Of a DNA stretch of 64,000 nt, positions 51,526 through 61,612 are shown piece after piece. The number at the start of each line of letters is the position of its first letter. Positions within the stretch are counted from its first letter, which is position 1. The notes under the pieces are model-generated. The model was given only the letters and a program-made list of their open reading frames with translations, ran no database searches and had not been told where the DNA came from. The position numbers and the translations under genes were made by a program. The DNA comes from Acidimicrobiaceae bacterium (GTDB lineage Bacteria; Actinomycetota; Acidimicrobiia; Acidimicrobiales; Ilumatobacteraceae), in contig JADKGZ010000003.1 of NCBI GenBank assembly GCA_016722025.1, forward strand, positions 62,001 through 126,000. The letters run 5' to 3'.

Positions 51526-52977
51526 GTGAGCGAGCCTGAGCACCGCGTCGTGCCGCTGCCGTCGTCGTTCGAGCTGCGCGAAGGGTCGTTGCCGATCACC
51601 GCCCTCACCCGCATCGTGATCGCCGACGAGCACGAGCACGACCACCAGCACGACCAGACGGTGAACCACCTCATCGGCGACGTGCAGCGAGCCACGGGGA
51701 TACACCTGGCCCGCACCGCGACGGCTGCGGCCGGCGACATCGAGCTGCGTCTGGACGGCGACCCCGGCCAGCTCGGGCCGGAGGGCTACGCGCTCGACAT
51801 CGACGAGCACGGTGCAACCGTGCGCGCCGCCACTCCGCATGGCGTGTGGAACGGCACGCGCACGCTGGTGCAGTTGCTCCCGCACACGCCCCTCGACACG
51901 TCGCTGCCGTTCGCGCACATCCTCGATCGACCGCGCTACGAGTGGCGGGGGGTGATGCTCGATGTGGCACGGCACTTCTTCGGTGTCGACCAGTTGCTGC
52001 GCTTCATCGAGCTGATCGCTCGCTGCAAGTTGAACCGTCTACATCTGCACCTCACCGACGACCAAGGGTGGCGCATCGCCATCGACGGGTGGCCAGCGCT
52101 CACCGGGGTCGGCGGCAGCACCGGCGCGAGCGGCAGCGCCGGGGGCTACTTCACCCGCGCCGACTATGCGGAGATCGTCGCCCATGCCGCTCGTCACTTC
52201 ATCACGGTGGTTCCCGAGCTCGACATGCCCGGCCACACCAACGCCGCGCTCGCCTCGATACCGGGGCTGAACCTCGATGGCATCGCACCTCCCGCCTACA
52301 CCGGCAAGGGCGTCGGCTTCAGCTCGTTGCGCCTGGCGGCACCGGCGACCCGCCGGTTCATCAGCGATGTGATCGGGCAGTTGGCGGCCGACACACCCGG
52401 CCACTACCTGCACATCGGCGGCGACGAAGCGCATGCCACCGACCATGCGGAGTATCGCCAGTTGGTCGAACTGCTGCAGCACGAGGTGCGGCGCCACCAC
52501 AAGCAGATGGTCGGCTGGGAGGAAATCGCCAACGCCGATCTCGCCGCCGGCTCGATCGTGCAGCACTGGCTGCAGCCCGACGTGGCACGCCGCGCGCCTC
52601 CGGACGCACGATTCGTGATGTCGCCGGCGGCGCACACATACCTCGACATGAAGCACACCCCGCAGTGCACGCTCGGGCGCCGATGGGCGGGCTTCATCGA
52701 CGTGGACACCGCCTACGACTGGGACCCCGCCACCCTGATCGACGGCATCGGCGACGACCGCATCGCCGGTGTCGAGGCGCCGTTGTGGACGGAGAAGGTG
52801 GCCACCTTCGACGACGTGCAGCACCTCTGCTTCCCTCGGCTGGCATGCCTGGGGGAAGTGGGGTGGACCCCGCAGCACCTGCGCAACTGGTCGGGCTTTC
52901 GGCCGCGACTGGCCGTGCATGCGGAGAGGCTCGCCGCGATCGGGGTGCCCCTGTACCGATCGGCGTTGCTCGACTGA
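51526..52977 (+). CDS. Beta-N-acetylhexosaminidase (GH20)
   Basis: A 483-residue GH20 enzyme. The N-terminal GH20b-like domain (residues 1-130) precedes the TIM barrel with the motifs YEWRGVMLDVARHFF, NRLHLHLTDDQGWRI, VPELDMPGHT and the catalytic Asp-Glu pair HIGGDEAHA near 305-313. Near the end are VEAPLWTEKV and FPRLACLGEVGWT. No signal peptide, so it acts in the cytoplasm, probably in recycling of wall-derived GlcNAc. Start is GTG 51526. Confidence 0.9.
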   Translation: MSEPEHRVVPLPSSFELREGSLPITALTRIVIADEHEHDHQHDQTVNHLIGDVQRATGIHLARTATAAAGDIELRLDGDPGQLGPEGYALDIDEHGATVRAATPHGVWNGTRTLVQLLPHTPLDTSLPFAHILDRPRYEWRGVMLDVARHFFGVDQLLRFIELIARCKLNRLHLHLTDDQGWRIAIDGWPALTGVGGSTGASGSAGGYFTRADYAEIVAHAARHFITVVPELDMPGHTNAALASIPGLNLDGIAPPAYTGKGVGFSSLRLAAPATRRFISDVIGQLAADTPGHYLHIGGDEAHATDHAEYRQLVELLQHEVRRHHKQMVGWEEIANADLAAGSIVQHWLQPDVARRAPPDARFVMSPAAHTYLDMKHTPQCTLGRRWAGFIDVDTAYDWDPATLIDGIGDDRIAGVEAPLWTEKVATFDDVQHLCFPRLACLGEVGWTPQHLRNWSGFRPRLAVHAERLAAIGVPLYRSALLD

Positions 52978-53039
52978 GCCCGAGTTCGCGTACCGTAGGC
53001 AGCTGCGAGCAGCTGGAACGAGCGCCACAGGAGAACGAA

Positions 53040-53864
53040 GTGAACACCCCGCAAGGCTTCCCCACCCCGCCCTTCCCCCAGGGGCCACCCGGCCGTGGCC
53101 CGCAGAGCACCCCGTTGGGCGCACCCGCCTCGACACCCAGCTGGATGCCGCAGGACCAACCGCCCAACAAGAGCGGCCGCAACACCGCCCTCGCCGTGCT
53201 CGCGCTCGTGGTGGTGATCGGCGCCGCCGCGGTGGTCTTCCTGTTCACCCGCGACGACGATGAGGCCTCGGTCGACTCGCCGAGCCCAGCCACCCAACAG
53301 CAGGTCGACGAGGTGCTCGCCACCGTGCCCACGCCCACCGTCACCGTGCCGCCGGTCACCGTCACCAGCGCGGTCGTCGATCCGCTGCCGCCGCCGACAG
53401 CGCTCGCGCCGGCAAACCTGTTCACCGGCACCCGGGCTGCCGAGGTGATCGCCGAGATCGGTGTGGCGCGAGGGGCTGCGCCGCTGCGCATCCTGCAGGC
53501 GTTGTTCTACCCGGAGTACGCCTTCGCGCAGGTGCAGGACCCGTCGATCCCTGCGAACGTCGACGAGTACCAGTGGCGCGGCGACCTCAGCGGCCCGGCG
53601 CCGGTGACGCTGACGGGCGACGGCGACCTGGAGGCGAACCTGTTCTCCGACACCGAGGTGAACTGGGCCGTCATCCCCACGCTGGTCGAGACCGCGCTCG
53701 CGCAGATCCCCATCGAGGGCGCCGAGGTCAGCCACATCTCCGTGCAGCGCAACCTGCCGTTCAGCGATGCCGTCCAGATCCGGGTCTTCGTCAACGGCAC
53801 GCGCACCAGCGGCTACCTCGATGCCGATGCGCAGGGCACGGTGATCAACGTCAGCCAAGGCTGA
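53040..53864 (+). CDS. Membrane-anchored protein of unknown function
   Basis: A 274-residue protein. The Pro/Gly-rich cytoplasmic N-terminus (residues 1-45) leads to one membrane helix (TALAVLALVVVIGAAAVVFL), a Pro/Thr/Val linker (TVPTPTVTVPPVTVTS) and a folded extracytoplasmic domain of about 145 residues (TRAAEVIAEIGVARGAAPLR ...). GTG 53040 has AGGAG at a good distance. The layout resembles actinobacterial serine/threonine-kinase accessory or lipid-binding membrane proteins, but I recognise no family. Confidence 0.7.
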   Translation: MNTPQGFPTPPFPQGPPGRGPQSTPLGAPASTPSWMPQDQPPNKSGRNTALAVLALVVVIGAAAVVFLFTRDDDEASVDSPSPATQQQVDEVLATVPTPTVTVPPVTVTSAVVDPLPPPTALAPANLFTGTRAAEVIAEIGVARGAAPLRILQALFYPEYAFAQVQDPSIPANVDEYQWRGDLSGPAPVTLTGDGDLEANLFSDTEVNWAVIPTLVETALAQIPIEGAEVSHISVQRNLPFSDAVQIRVFVNGTRTSGYLDADAQGTVINVSQG

Positions 53865-53884
53865 GCCGTCGGCGCCGAACACAG

Positions 53885-53927
53885 GACGTAGAAAACTTGA
53901 TACGACTCGTAGCAAGTTTTCTACGTC
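53885..53927. promoter_or_regulatory. 15-base inverted repeat with HAIR-like core upstream of clpB
   Basis: GACGTAGAAAACTTG (53885-53899) and CAAGTTTTCTACGTC (53913-53927) are perfect complements with a 13-base spacer. The central 21 bases (53896-53916) read CTTGATA-N7-TAGCAAG. This has the length and the outer CTTG/CAAG of the HspR operator HAIR (CTTGAGT-N7-ACTCAAG), which controls clpB and dnaK in Actinomycetota. A possible -35 TTGATA lies inside it. Either an HspR-type operator or, less likely, a terminator of the preceding gene. Confidence 0.65.
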
Positions 53928-53943
53928 GAGATACGCTGTGAAC

Positions 53944-56430
<2,487 letters not shown>

Positions 56431-56583
56431 TCGCCGCCTGGCCTGCACTACGCCGCCCTGGCGCGCGGAACGATGCTTCGCAGCTCAAGGAACGACCAAG
56501 GTCCCCACTCACCGTGACCAAAGCCCACTCGCGGACTCACTTGGTACCCGTACCGTGTCGCCAGGCAAGAGAAAGGAACGGTC

Positions 56584-57225
56584 ATGACCATCATGTCGCA
56601 CCGGTTCCTAGCGAATGGGCTCACGGTCCTCGGTTTGGGCCTGGCAGCCACGGGATTCCTCGGGGCCACCAACATCAGCGCCGATCAGGGCGCAGAGAGG
56701 GTCGCCACTGTCAACCGGTGCGGCGGCCCGGTGCTCGACATCGTCGACGAGGCGATGCTGCGGGTGGAGTGCGAGGAGACAACCACCACGGCGGCAGCGA
56801 CCACCACCACCGAGGTAGCCACCACCACCACCGAGGCGGCCACCACCACCACGGCGGCAGCCACCACGACCACCGAGGCGGCCACCACCACCACGGCGGC
56901 GGCCACCACGACCACCATCGCGGCCACCACCACCACGGTGGCACCCACCACCACGCTGGTCACGACCACGACAGTGGTACCCACCACGACGCTGGTCACG
57001 ACCACCACAGTGGTACCCACCACCACGGTGGTACCCACCACCGTCGCGCCGACGACCCTGGCCGCAACGACGACTCAGGTTGCCAGTGAGGGGCCGGTGA
57101 CGACCACGCAGCTCTCCAGCGCGCTGCCCACAACGGGCGGCGATCCGACGAGCCGGCTGGTTGCCGGCATGGCACTGGCAGCGTTGGGTGTGAGCCTGCG
57201 GCTCGTCGCACGGCGCACCGCCTGA
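56584..57225 (+). CDS. Thr-rich surface protein with sortase-like LPTTG motif
   Basis: A 213-residue exported protein. Signal peptide (residues 1-33, GLTVLGLGLAATGFLGA), a short folded part with two cysteines (NRCGGPVLDIVDEAMLRVEC) and a long stalk of Thr/Ala/Val repeats (TTTTEAATTTTAAATTTTEA and TTTVVPTTTLVTTTT types, residues about 63-170). The C-terminus ends in LPTTGG, a hydrophobic helix (LVAGMALAALGVSLRLV) and Arg-Arg, the classic sortase sorting signal. It should be linked to the wall and heavily O-glycosylated. No sortase gene is visible in the window. Confidence 0.8.
   Translation: MTIMSHRFLANGLTVLGLGLAATGFLGATNISADQGAERVATVNRCGGPVLDIVDEAMLRVECEETTTTAAATTTTEVATTTTEAATTTTAAATTTTEAATTTTAAATTTTIAATTTTVAPTTTLVTTTTVVPTTTLVTTTTVVPTTTVVPTTVAPTTLAATTTQVASEGPVTTTQLSSALPTTGGDPTSRLVAGMALAALGVSLRLVARRTA
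56783..57050 (+). repeat. Tandem ACC-rich codon repeats in stalk region
   Basis: Near-exact repeats of 39 and 30 bases made of ACC/ACG triplets with GCC or GTG interruptions encode the Thr-rich stalk. Length variation between strains is to be expected. Confidence 0.85.
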
Positions 57226-57248
57226 CAGGTACGTCGCTGTCCAGCAGC

Positions 57249-58397
57249 TCAGCGCAGGTCGGCCACCACTGAGCTGCTGCGGCCGACGCACGCCTCGAGC
57301 TGCGAGCGCAGGCCCGGTGCTGTGCTCGGGTCGGCCAGCGTGGTGAGGCCCGGATAGACCACCCTGCTGCCGACCACGTTGCACAGCAGCACTGTCCAGG
57401 GCTCGGTGAGCCACGAGCCATCGGGCTGCTGGGTGAAGCGCACGCTGGCCAGCAGCCCATCGAGCGTGCGAGGGTCGGAGTACTTGTCGCGGCCGCTCAC
57501 ACCCATGCCGGAGATGAAGTTGCCCAGGCTCCAGTAGACGAGCGTGCCGTTCACTCTCTCCACCGGCTGCACCACGTGTGGGCCGTGGATGATGACGAGG
57601 TCGGGGTGCGCCTGAGAGGTGATCTGCTGCACCAGCGCCCGGTCGTCTCCGGTCGGTGCGTTCTGCATCTCCACGTACACGTGCAACGACACGATCACCA
57701 CCTCGGCACCCGCGGCGCGAGCGACGGCCACGTCGTCGATCACGTTGGCGGCTGTCACGCCCTGGCGCAACCGCCACCAGTCGGCCGGGAAGCCGGTGTT
57801 CGAGTTGCGGGCGAACGCGAGGTGGCTCACCTGCACGCCGCTCACGGAGATCAGTTGCGGCGCCGCCTCCGCCGGGCTGCGGGCGGTGCCGGCGTGGCCC
57901 AGCCCTGCCCCGTCGAGCGCCTCCAGGGTGGTGCGGATGCCGTCGACCCCGGCATCGTTGGCGTGGTTGGAGGCTGTGCTGCACCGGTCGAACCCGAGCC
58001 GCACCAGATCGGCAGGCAGCTCAGCGGCCGCCAGGATCAGGTTCGTGCCGTAGTTGCTCTTGCCGGCAAAGCCCACCGTTGCGCCGGGCGCGCCGATCGG
58101 TGTCTCCATGTGGCAGATCGCCAGGTCGGCAGCGCGCAGGATGGGCCCCACCGGGCGCAGCAGTGGCTCGTAGTCGTACCTGGTGCCCGCAGGTGCCCAG
58201 CCCGCAGCAGCGTTGTTGACGAGGCCCTCGGACAGGAAGTCGCCGACGGCGGCGACAGTGAACGTGCGGCTCGGCGGCTGCAGCCGAACGGCGCCTGTGG
58301 AGACCTCGCCCGGGTCGGTGGGCTGAGCAGATGCCACGGCCGCGGCGAGCGCGACGAGAGCGGCCGTTGTCACCACCAGCACACGCGTCGTACGCAT
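57249..58397 (-). CDS. CapA-family (PGA_cap) secreted metallophosphatase-like protein
   Basis: A 382-residue protein with signal peptide (VLVVTTAALVALAAAVASAQ). Motifs of the CapA/calcineurin-like fold: VAAVGDFLSEG near 49-59, ICHMETPIG, STASNHANDAG near 143-153, VIVSLHVYVEM and IIHGPHVVQP, followed by YWSLGNFISG. The His and Asp residues would bind two metals. The family includes poly-gamma-glutamate synthesis proteins, but no other capsule gene is nearby, so the substrate is open. Confidence 0.8.
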   Translation of the reverse strand: MRTTRVLVVTTAALVALAAAVASAQPTDPGEVSTGAVRLQPPSRTFTVAAVGDFLSEGLVNNAAAGWAPAGTRYDYEPLLRPVGPILRAADLAICHMETPIGAPGATVGFAGKSNYGTNLILAAAELPADLVRLGFDRCSTASNHANDAGVDGIRTTLEALDGAGLGHAGTARSPAEAAPQLISVSGVQVSHLAFARNSNTGFPADWWRLRQGVTAANVIDDVAVARAAGAEVVIVSLHVYVEMQNAPTGDDRALVQQITSQAHPDLVIIHGPHVVQPVERVNGTLVYWSLGNFISGMGVSGRDKYSDPRTLDGLLASVRFTQQPDGSWLTEPWTVLLCNVVGSRVVYPGLTTLADPSTAPGLRSQLEACVGRSSSVVADLR

Positions 58398-58484
58398 CGC
58401 GCCAGCGTAGGTTGCGCGGCACCAGCGACGCCGCCCACAGCGTCGGTCGCCTACGCTGAGCGGCCGCGACGCAGAGGAGGAAGC

Positions 58485-59201
58485 ATGCCCGAGGAGTTCG
58501 AAGGTGATCTTGCGGGGGCGGTGTTCTGGGGTGCCGATCTCAGCGGCGCCCGGTTCCGCGACGTCGATCTCAGCGGCGCGACGATCAGTCATGCCTCGCT
58601 GGTCAACGTCGACATCGACGCACTCATCGAGCACGTCGTCATCAACGGCGTCGACGTGACGGCATACGTGAACGAGCGCGATCCGTGGTACCCGCTGAGA
58701 GCGATGCTCCGTCCTTCCGACCCCGACGGCATGCGCGCCGCGTGGGCGGCCCTGGAGAGCGAGTGGGCGAAGACGATCACCCGGGCGACGGCCCTCGGCG
58801 ACGACGCGCTGCACGAGTCGGTCAACGACGAGTGGTCCTTCGTCCAGACCCTCAGACACCTCATCTTCGCGATCGACAAGTGGTTCACGGCGCCGATCCT
58901 CGCCGAGCCCTTCCACCCGATCGGGCTGCCCAACTCCGGTTCCATCGACTACCCCTGGCCGGGTCTCGACTACGCCCTCACGCCCACGGCCGCCGAAGCG
59001 CTCGCCGTGCGTGCGGATCGTTCGCAACGAGTTCGCGACCATCTCGCGGTGGTTGCGACGACCGACCTGATCCGCCCCGTCGAGGTGCTGGAGAACGGCA
59101 CGAACTCGGTGCAGGACTGCGTCTTCACCGTGTTCGAGGAAGAGTTCTGGCACAACCGCTACGCACAACGCGACCTCGCACTGCTGGAAGCGACCGCCTG
59201 A
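58485..59201 (+). CDS. Pentapeptide-repeat/DinB-domain fusion protein
   Basis: A 238-residue protein. Residues about 8-45 contain pentapeptide-type repeats (AVFWGADLSGARFRDVDLSG, then ATISHASL). Residues about 75-235 form a DinB-like bundle with histidines in TLRHLIFAIDKWF and EEEFWHNRYAQRDL. ATG 58485 has GGAGG upstream. The combination recurs in Actinomycetota; enzymatic role unknown. Confidence 0.75.
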   Translation: MPEEFEGDLAGAVFWGADLSGARFRDVDLSGATISHASLVNVDIDALIEHVVINGVDVTAYVNERDPWYPLRAMLRPSDPDGMRAAWAALESEWAKTITRATALGDDALHESVNDEWSFVQTLRHLIFAIDKWFTAPILAEPFHPIGLPNSGSIDYPWPGLDYALTPTAAEALAVRADRSQRVRDHLAVVATTDLIRPVEVLENGTNSVQDCVFTVFEEEFWHNRYAQRDLALLEATA

Positions 59202-59247
59202 GCCCACTGTCGAAGTGCGGGCTGCCGTGGCCCGCAGTTGCGGGGAT

Positions 59248-60072
59248 CTAGCCGTTGCGGAAGCGGCGCACGGCCAGCGGCGCGAGCACTGCGGTGATGG
59301 CCAGCGACCAGGCGATGGAGCCCCACACGTAGTCCATCGGCTCGGTGCCCAGCATGAGCGCACGCACCCCGCGCACGGTGATGCTCAACGGCTGACGCTC
59401 GGCCCACCAGCGCAGCCAGTCGGGCATGGTGTCGGGCGGCACGAAGGCGTTGGAGGCAAACGTGAGCGGAGCCAGGAGCGGGAATGCCGCCGCCTGCGCG
59501 GCCTCGCCGTTGGTGACCGAAAGGCCGATGAGGGCGAAGATCCAGCAGATGGCGAACCCGAACAGCACCATCAGGCCGACGCCCGCCGCCACCTTCAACG
59601 CGTTGGTGTGCGTGTTGAAACCGACGAGGAAACCGACGAACAGCATCATGGTGACGACGAAGACGTTGCGCGTGGTATCGGCAAGCACCCGGCCCCCGAG
59701 CACCGCCGATCGACTCATCGGGAGCGACTTCAGCCGCTCGAGCAAGCCCTTGTTCTTGTCTTCTGCGAGGCCGACGGCAGTGTTGATGGCGCCGAACGTG
59801 ACCGTCTGCACGAAGATGCCCGGCATCAGGTAGTCGACGTACGGCAGGCCGGCTGCGCCGCTGGGGATCGCACCGCCGAACACGTAGCGGAACATGAACA
59901 CGAAGATGAGTGGCTGCACCAGTGCGAACACCAGCAGTTGCGGCACACGGCGCACCACGGTGAGGTTGCGCCACACCATGGCCATGGTGTCGCGCGCAGC
60001 CCACATGAAGCCGCTGCCGGCGTGAGTGGAGATGGCGACGTGAGTGGGGAGGGCGGCGTTGGGGGTGTTCAT
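59248..60072 (-). CDS. ABC-2 type transporter permease (DrrB-like)
   Basis: A 274-residue permease with six membrane helices. It carries the ABC-2 signature (GIFVQTVTFGAINTAVGLAE) and the loop LERLKSLPMSRSAVLGGRVL before the third helix. ATG 60072 overlaps the stop of the ATPase gene by four bases. With that ATPase it forms a daunorubicin-type efflux pump. The exported compound is unknown. Confidence 0.85.
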   Translation of the reverse strand: MNTPNAALPTHVAISTHAGSGFMWAARDTMAMVWRNLTVVRRVPQLLVFALVQPLIFVFMFRYVFGGAIPSGAAGLPYVDYLMPGIFVQTVTFGAINTAVGLAEDKNKGLLERLKSLPMSRSAVLGGRVLADTTRNVFVVTMMLFVGFLVGFNTHTNALKVAAGVGLMVLFGFAICWIFALIGLSVTNGEAAQAAAFPLLAPLTFASNAFVPPDTMPDWLRWWAERQPLSITVRGVRALMLGTEPMDYVWGSIAWSLAITAVLAPLAVRRFRNG

Positions 60073-60998
60073 GAGTTGGCTCCGCTGTTGCCGGTGAGGG
60101 TGAGGAAGACGTCGTCGAGCGTTGGTTCGCGCAGCGCAACGTGCGCAGGAACGACGTCGGCGCTGCTGAGCCGGTTGAGCGCCTCGCGCAGCGTGCTGGG
60201 GCCGTTGCTCATGACGAGCCGAACGATGGTGCCGGCGGCAACGGTGCCGCCCAGCAGCTCGGCAGCCACGACGGCGATCTGCGGGGAGGCCAGCTCGAAC
60301 TCGATGACCGTGTCGCCCAGGCGCGACTTCAGCTGCTTGGCCGTGCCTTCGGCGGCAATGAGACCTTTGTCGATGACGACGATGTTGTCGGCCAGGCGAT
60401 CCGCTTCCTCGAGGTACTGGGTGGTGAGCAGCACCGTGGTGCCGTCGGCGACGAGCGTCTCGATGACCTCCCAGAGGTCGAGGCGGCTGGCCGGGTCGAG
60501 ACCGGTGGTCGGTTCGTCGAGGAACAGCACGGGTGGGTGCGTGACGAGCGCGGCACCGAGGTCGAGCCGGCGGCGCATGCCGCCTGAGTAGGTACGCACC
60601 GGGCGGTTGCCGGCATCGGTGAGGTGGAACTGGTCGAGCAGCTCGTCGGCGCGTTGCCGTGCGGCGGCCTTGCCGATGTGCGTGAGCCTGCCGACCAGGA
60701 CGAGGTTCTCGCGACCGGTGAGGTTCTCGTCGACGGCTGCGTACTGGCCGGCGAGGCCGATGCTGCGCCGCACCGCTTGCTGCTGATGCTGCACATCGAA
60801 CCCGTTGACCGTGCCCTTGCCACTATCGGGCTTGAGCACCGTGGTGAGCATGCGCACCATCGTGGTCTTACCGGCGCCATTGGCACCGAGCAGCCCCAGC
60901 ACGGTGGCACGAGGTACCGCCAGCGAGATGCGGTCGACCGCCACCACGTCGCCGTAGGTCTTGCGCAGGTCCTCCGCGAGAATTGCCGTTTCCGTCAT
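60069..60998 (-). CDS. ABC transporter ATPase (DrrA-like)
   Basis: A 309-residue ATPase of the antibiotic-export family. Walker A GANGAGKT is near 40-47, signature SGGMRRRLDLGAAL near 137-150, Walker B VLFLDEPTTGLDP near 157-169 and the His-switch replaced by Gln-containing LLTTQYLEEADRL, usual in the DrrA group. ATG 60998 is chosen from family length; an ATG at 61034 would add 12 atypical residues. It forms an operon with the permease and is controlled, by inference, by the divergent MarR gene. Confidence 0.9.
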   Translation of the reverse strand: MTETAILAEDLRKTYGDVVAVDRISLAVPRATVLGLLGANGAGKTTMVRMLTTVLKPDSGKGTVNGFDVQHQQQAVRRSIGLAGQYAAVDENLTGRENLVLVGRLTHIGKAAARQRADELLDQFHLTDAGNRPVRTYSGGMRRRLDLGAALVTHPPVLFLDEPTTGLDPASRLDLWEVIETLVADGTTVLLTTQYLEEADRLADNIVVIDKGLIAAEGTAKQLKSRLGDTVIEFELASPQIAVVAAELLGGTVAAGTIVRLVMSNGPSTLREALNRLSSADVVPAHVALREPTLDDVFLTLTGNSGANS

Positions 60999-61017
60999 GA
61001 CGGTTGACTCTACACAA

Positions 61018-61050
61018 TGATTGACTTGCATCAATCATTTATTGAAGTCA
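61018..61050. promoter_or_regulatory. Overlapping palindromes between drrA-like and marR-like genes
   Basis: TGATTGA (61018-61024) and TCAATCA (61031-61037) are inverted around six bases. Overlapping this, TGACTT (61022-61027) pairs with AAGTCA (61045-61050) across 17 bases. The 74-base gap is AT-rich against its surroundings and must contain both promoters. Such a site is where a MarR dimer would bind. Confidence 0.7.
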
Positions 61051-61072
61051 TGTATTCGCTACACTCCCTGGC

Positions 61073-61534
61073 GTGGCAGAGCCGGCGGCAGACCCGCAGA
61101 TGAGCGAAACGTGGCAGCGCATGATGTCGTTGTTCTTCTCCCGCCGCGATGCGTTGTTCGCCGAGCTCTCCAAGCTGGCCCTCACGCCCCCGCACGGGCA
61201 CGCGCTGATGTCGCTGCGGCATGGGCCCATCCGCATGCGCGACCTGGCCGATGCGATGGCTTGCGATGCGTCGTACGTCACCGCCGTGGCCGACCGGCTG
61301 GAGGAACTGAGCCTGGCGGTTCGGCGCAACGCCAGCGATGATCGCCGCGTCCGCGAGCTGGTGCTCACTGCCAAGGGCGAGCGCGTTGCGGCACGGCTGG
61401 ATGCCATCTTCAGCTCCCCGCCAGCGGCATTGGCAGCGCTGCCCGCTGCCGACCGCGCGGCACTGACGCGCATCTTACGCAAGGTGGGTGAGCCCACCGA
61501 TGGCGAGTGGCTGCCCCGCCGCTCGCTGCGCTGA
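61073..61534 (+). CDS. MarR-family transcription regulator
   Basis: A 153-residue winged-helix repressor. The DNA-binding core is LTPPHGHALMSLRHGPIRMR followed by DLADAMACDASYVTAVADRL, with wing residues RRNASDDRRVRELVLTAKGE. GTG 61073 starts the frame. It is divergent from the ABC exporter, the classical layout for a repressor that responds to the exported drug. Confidence 0.9.
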   Translation: MAEPAADPQMSETWQRMMSLFFSRRDALFAELSKLALTPPHGHALMSLRHGPIRMRDLADAMACDASYVTAVADRLEELSLAVRRNASDDRRVRELVLTAKGERVAARLDAIFSSPPAALAALPAADRAALTRILRKVGEPTDGEWLPRRSLR

Positions 61535-61612
61535 GACGCGTCGGCGCACCTCGCGACGTAGAGCCGAAGGTCCATAGCCGACGCACGAGAAGGCACGTAC
61601 GTTCGCGAGCGG

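Noticed and set aside
56783..57050. CRISPR-like array
   Set aside because: Repeats are in-frame Thr codons inside a secreted protein, without unique spacers.
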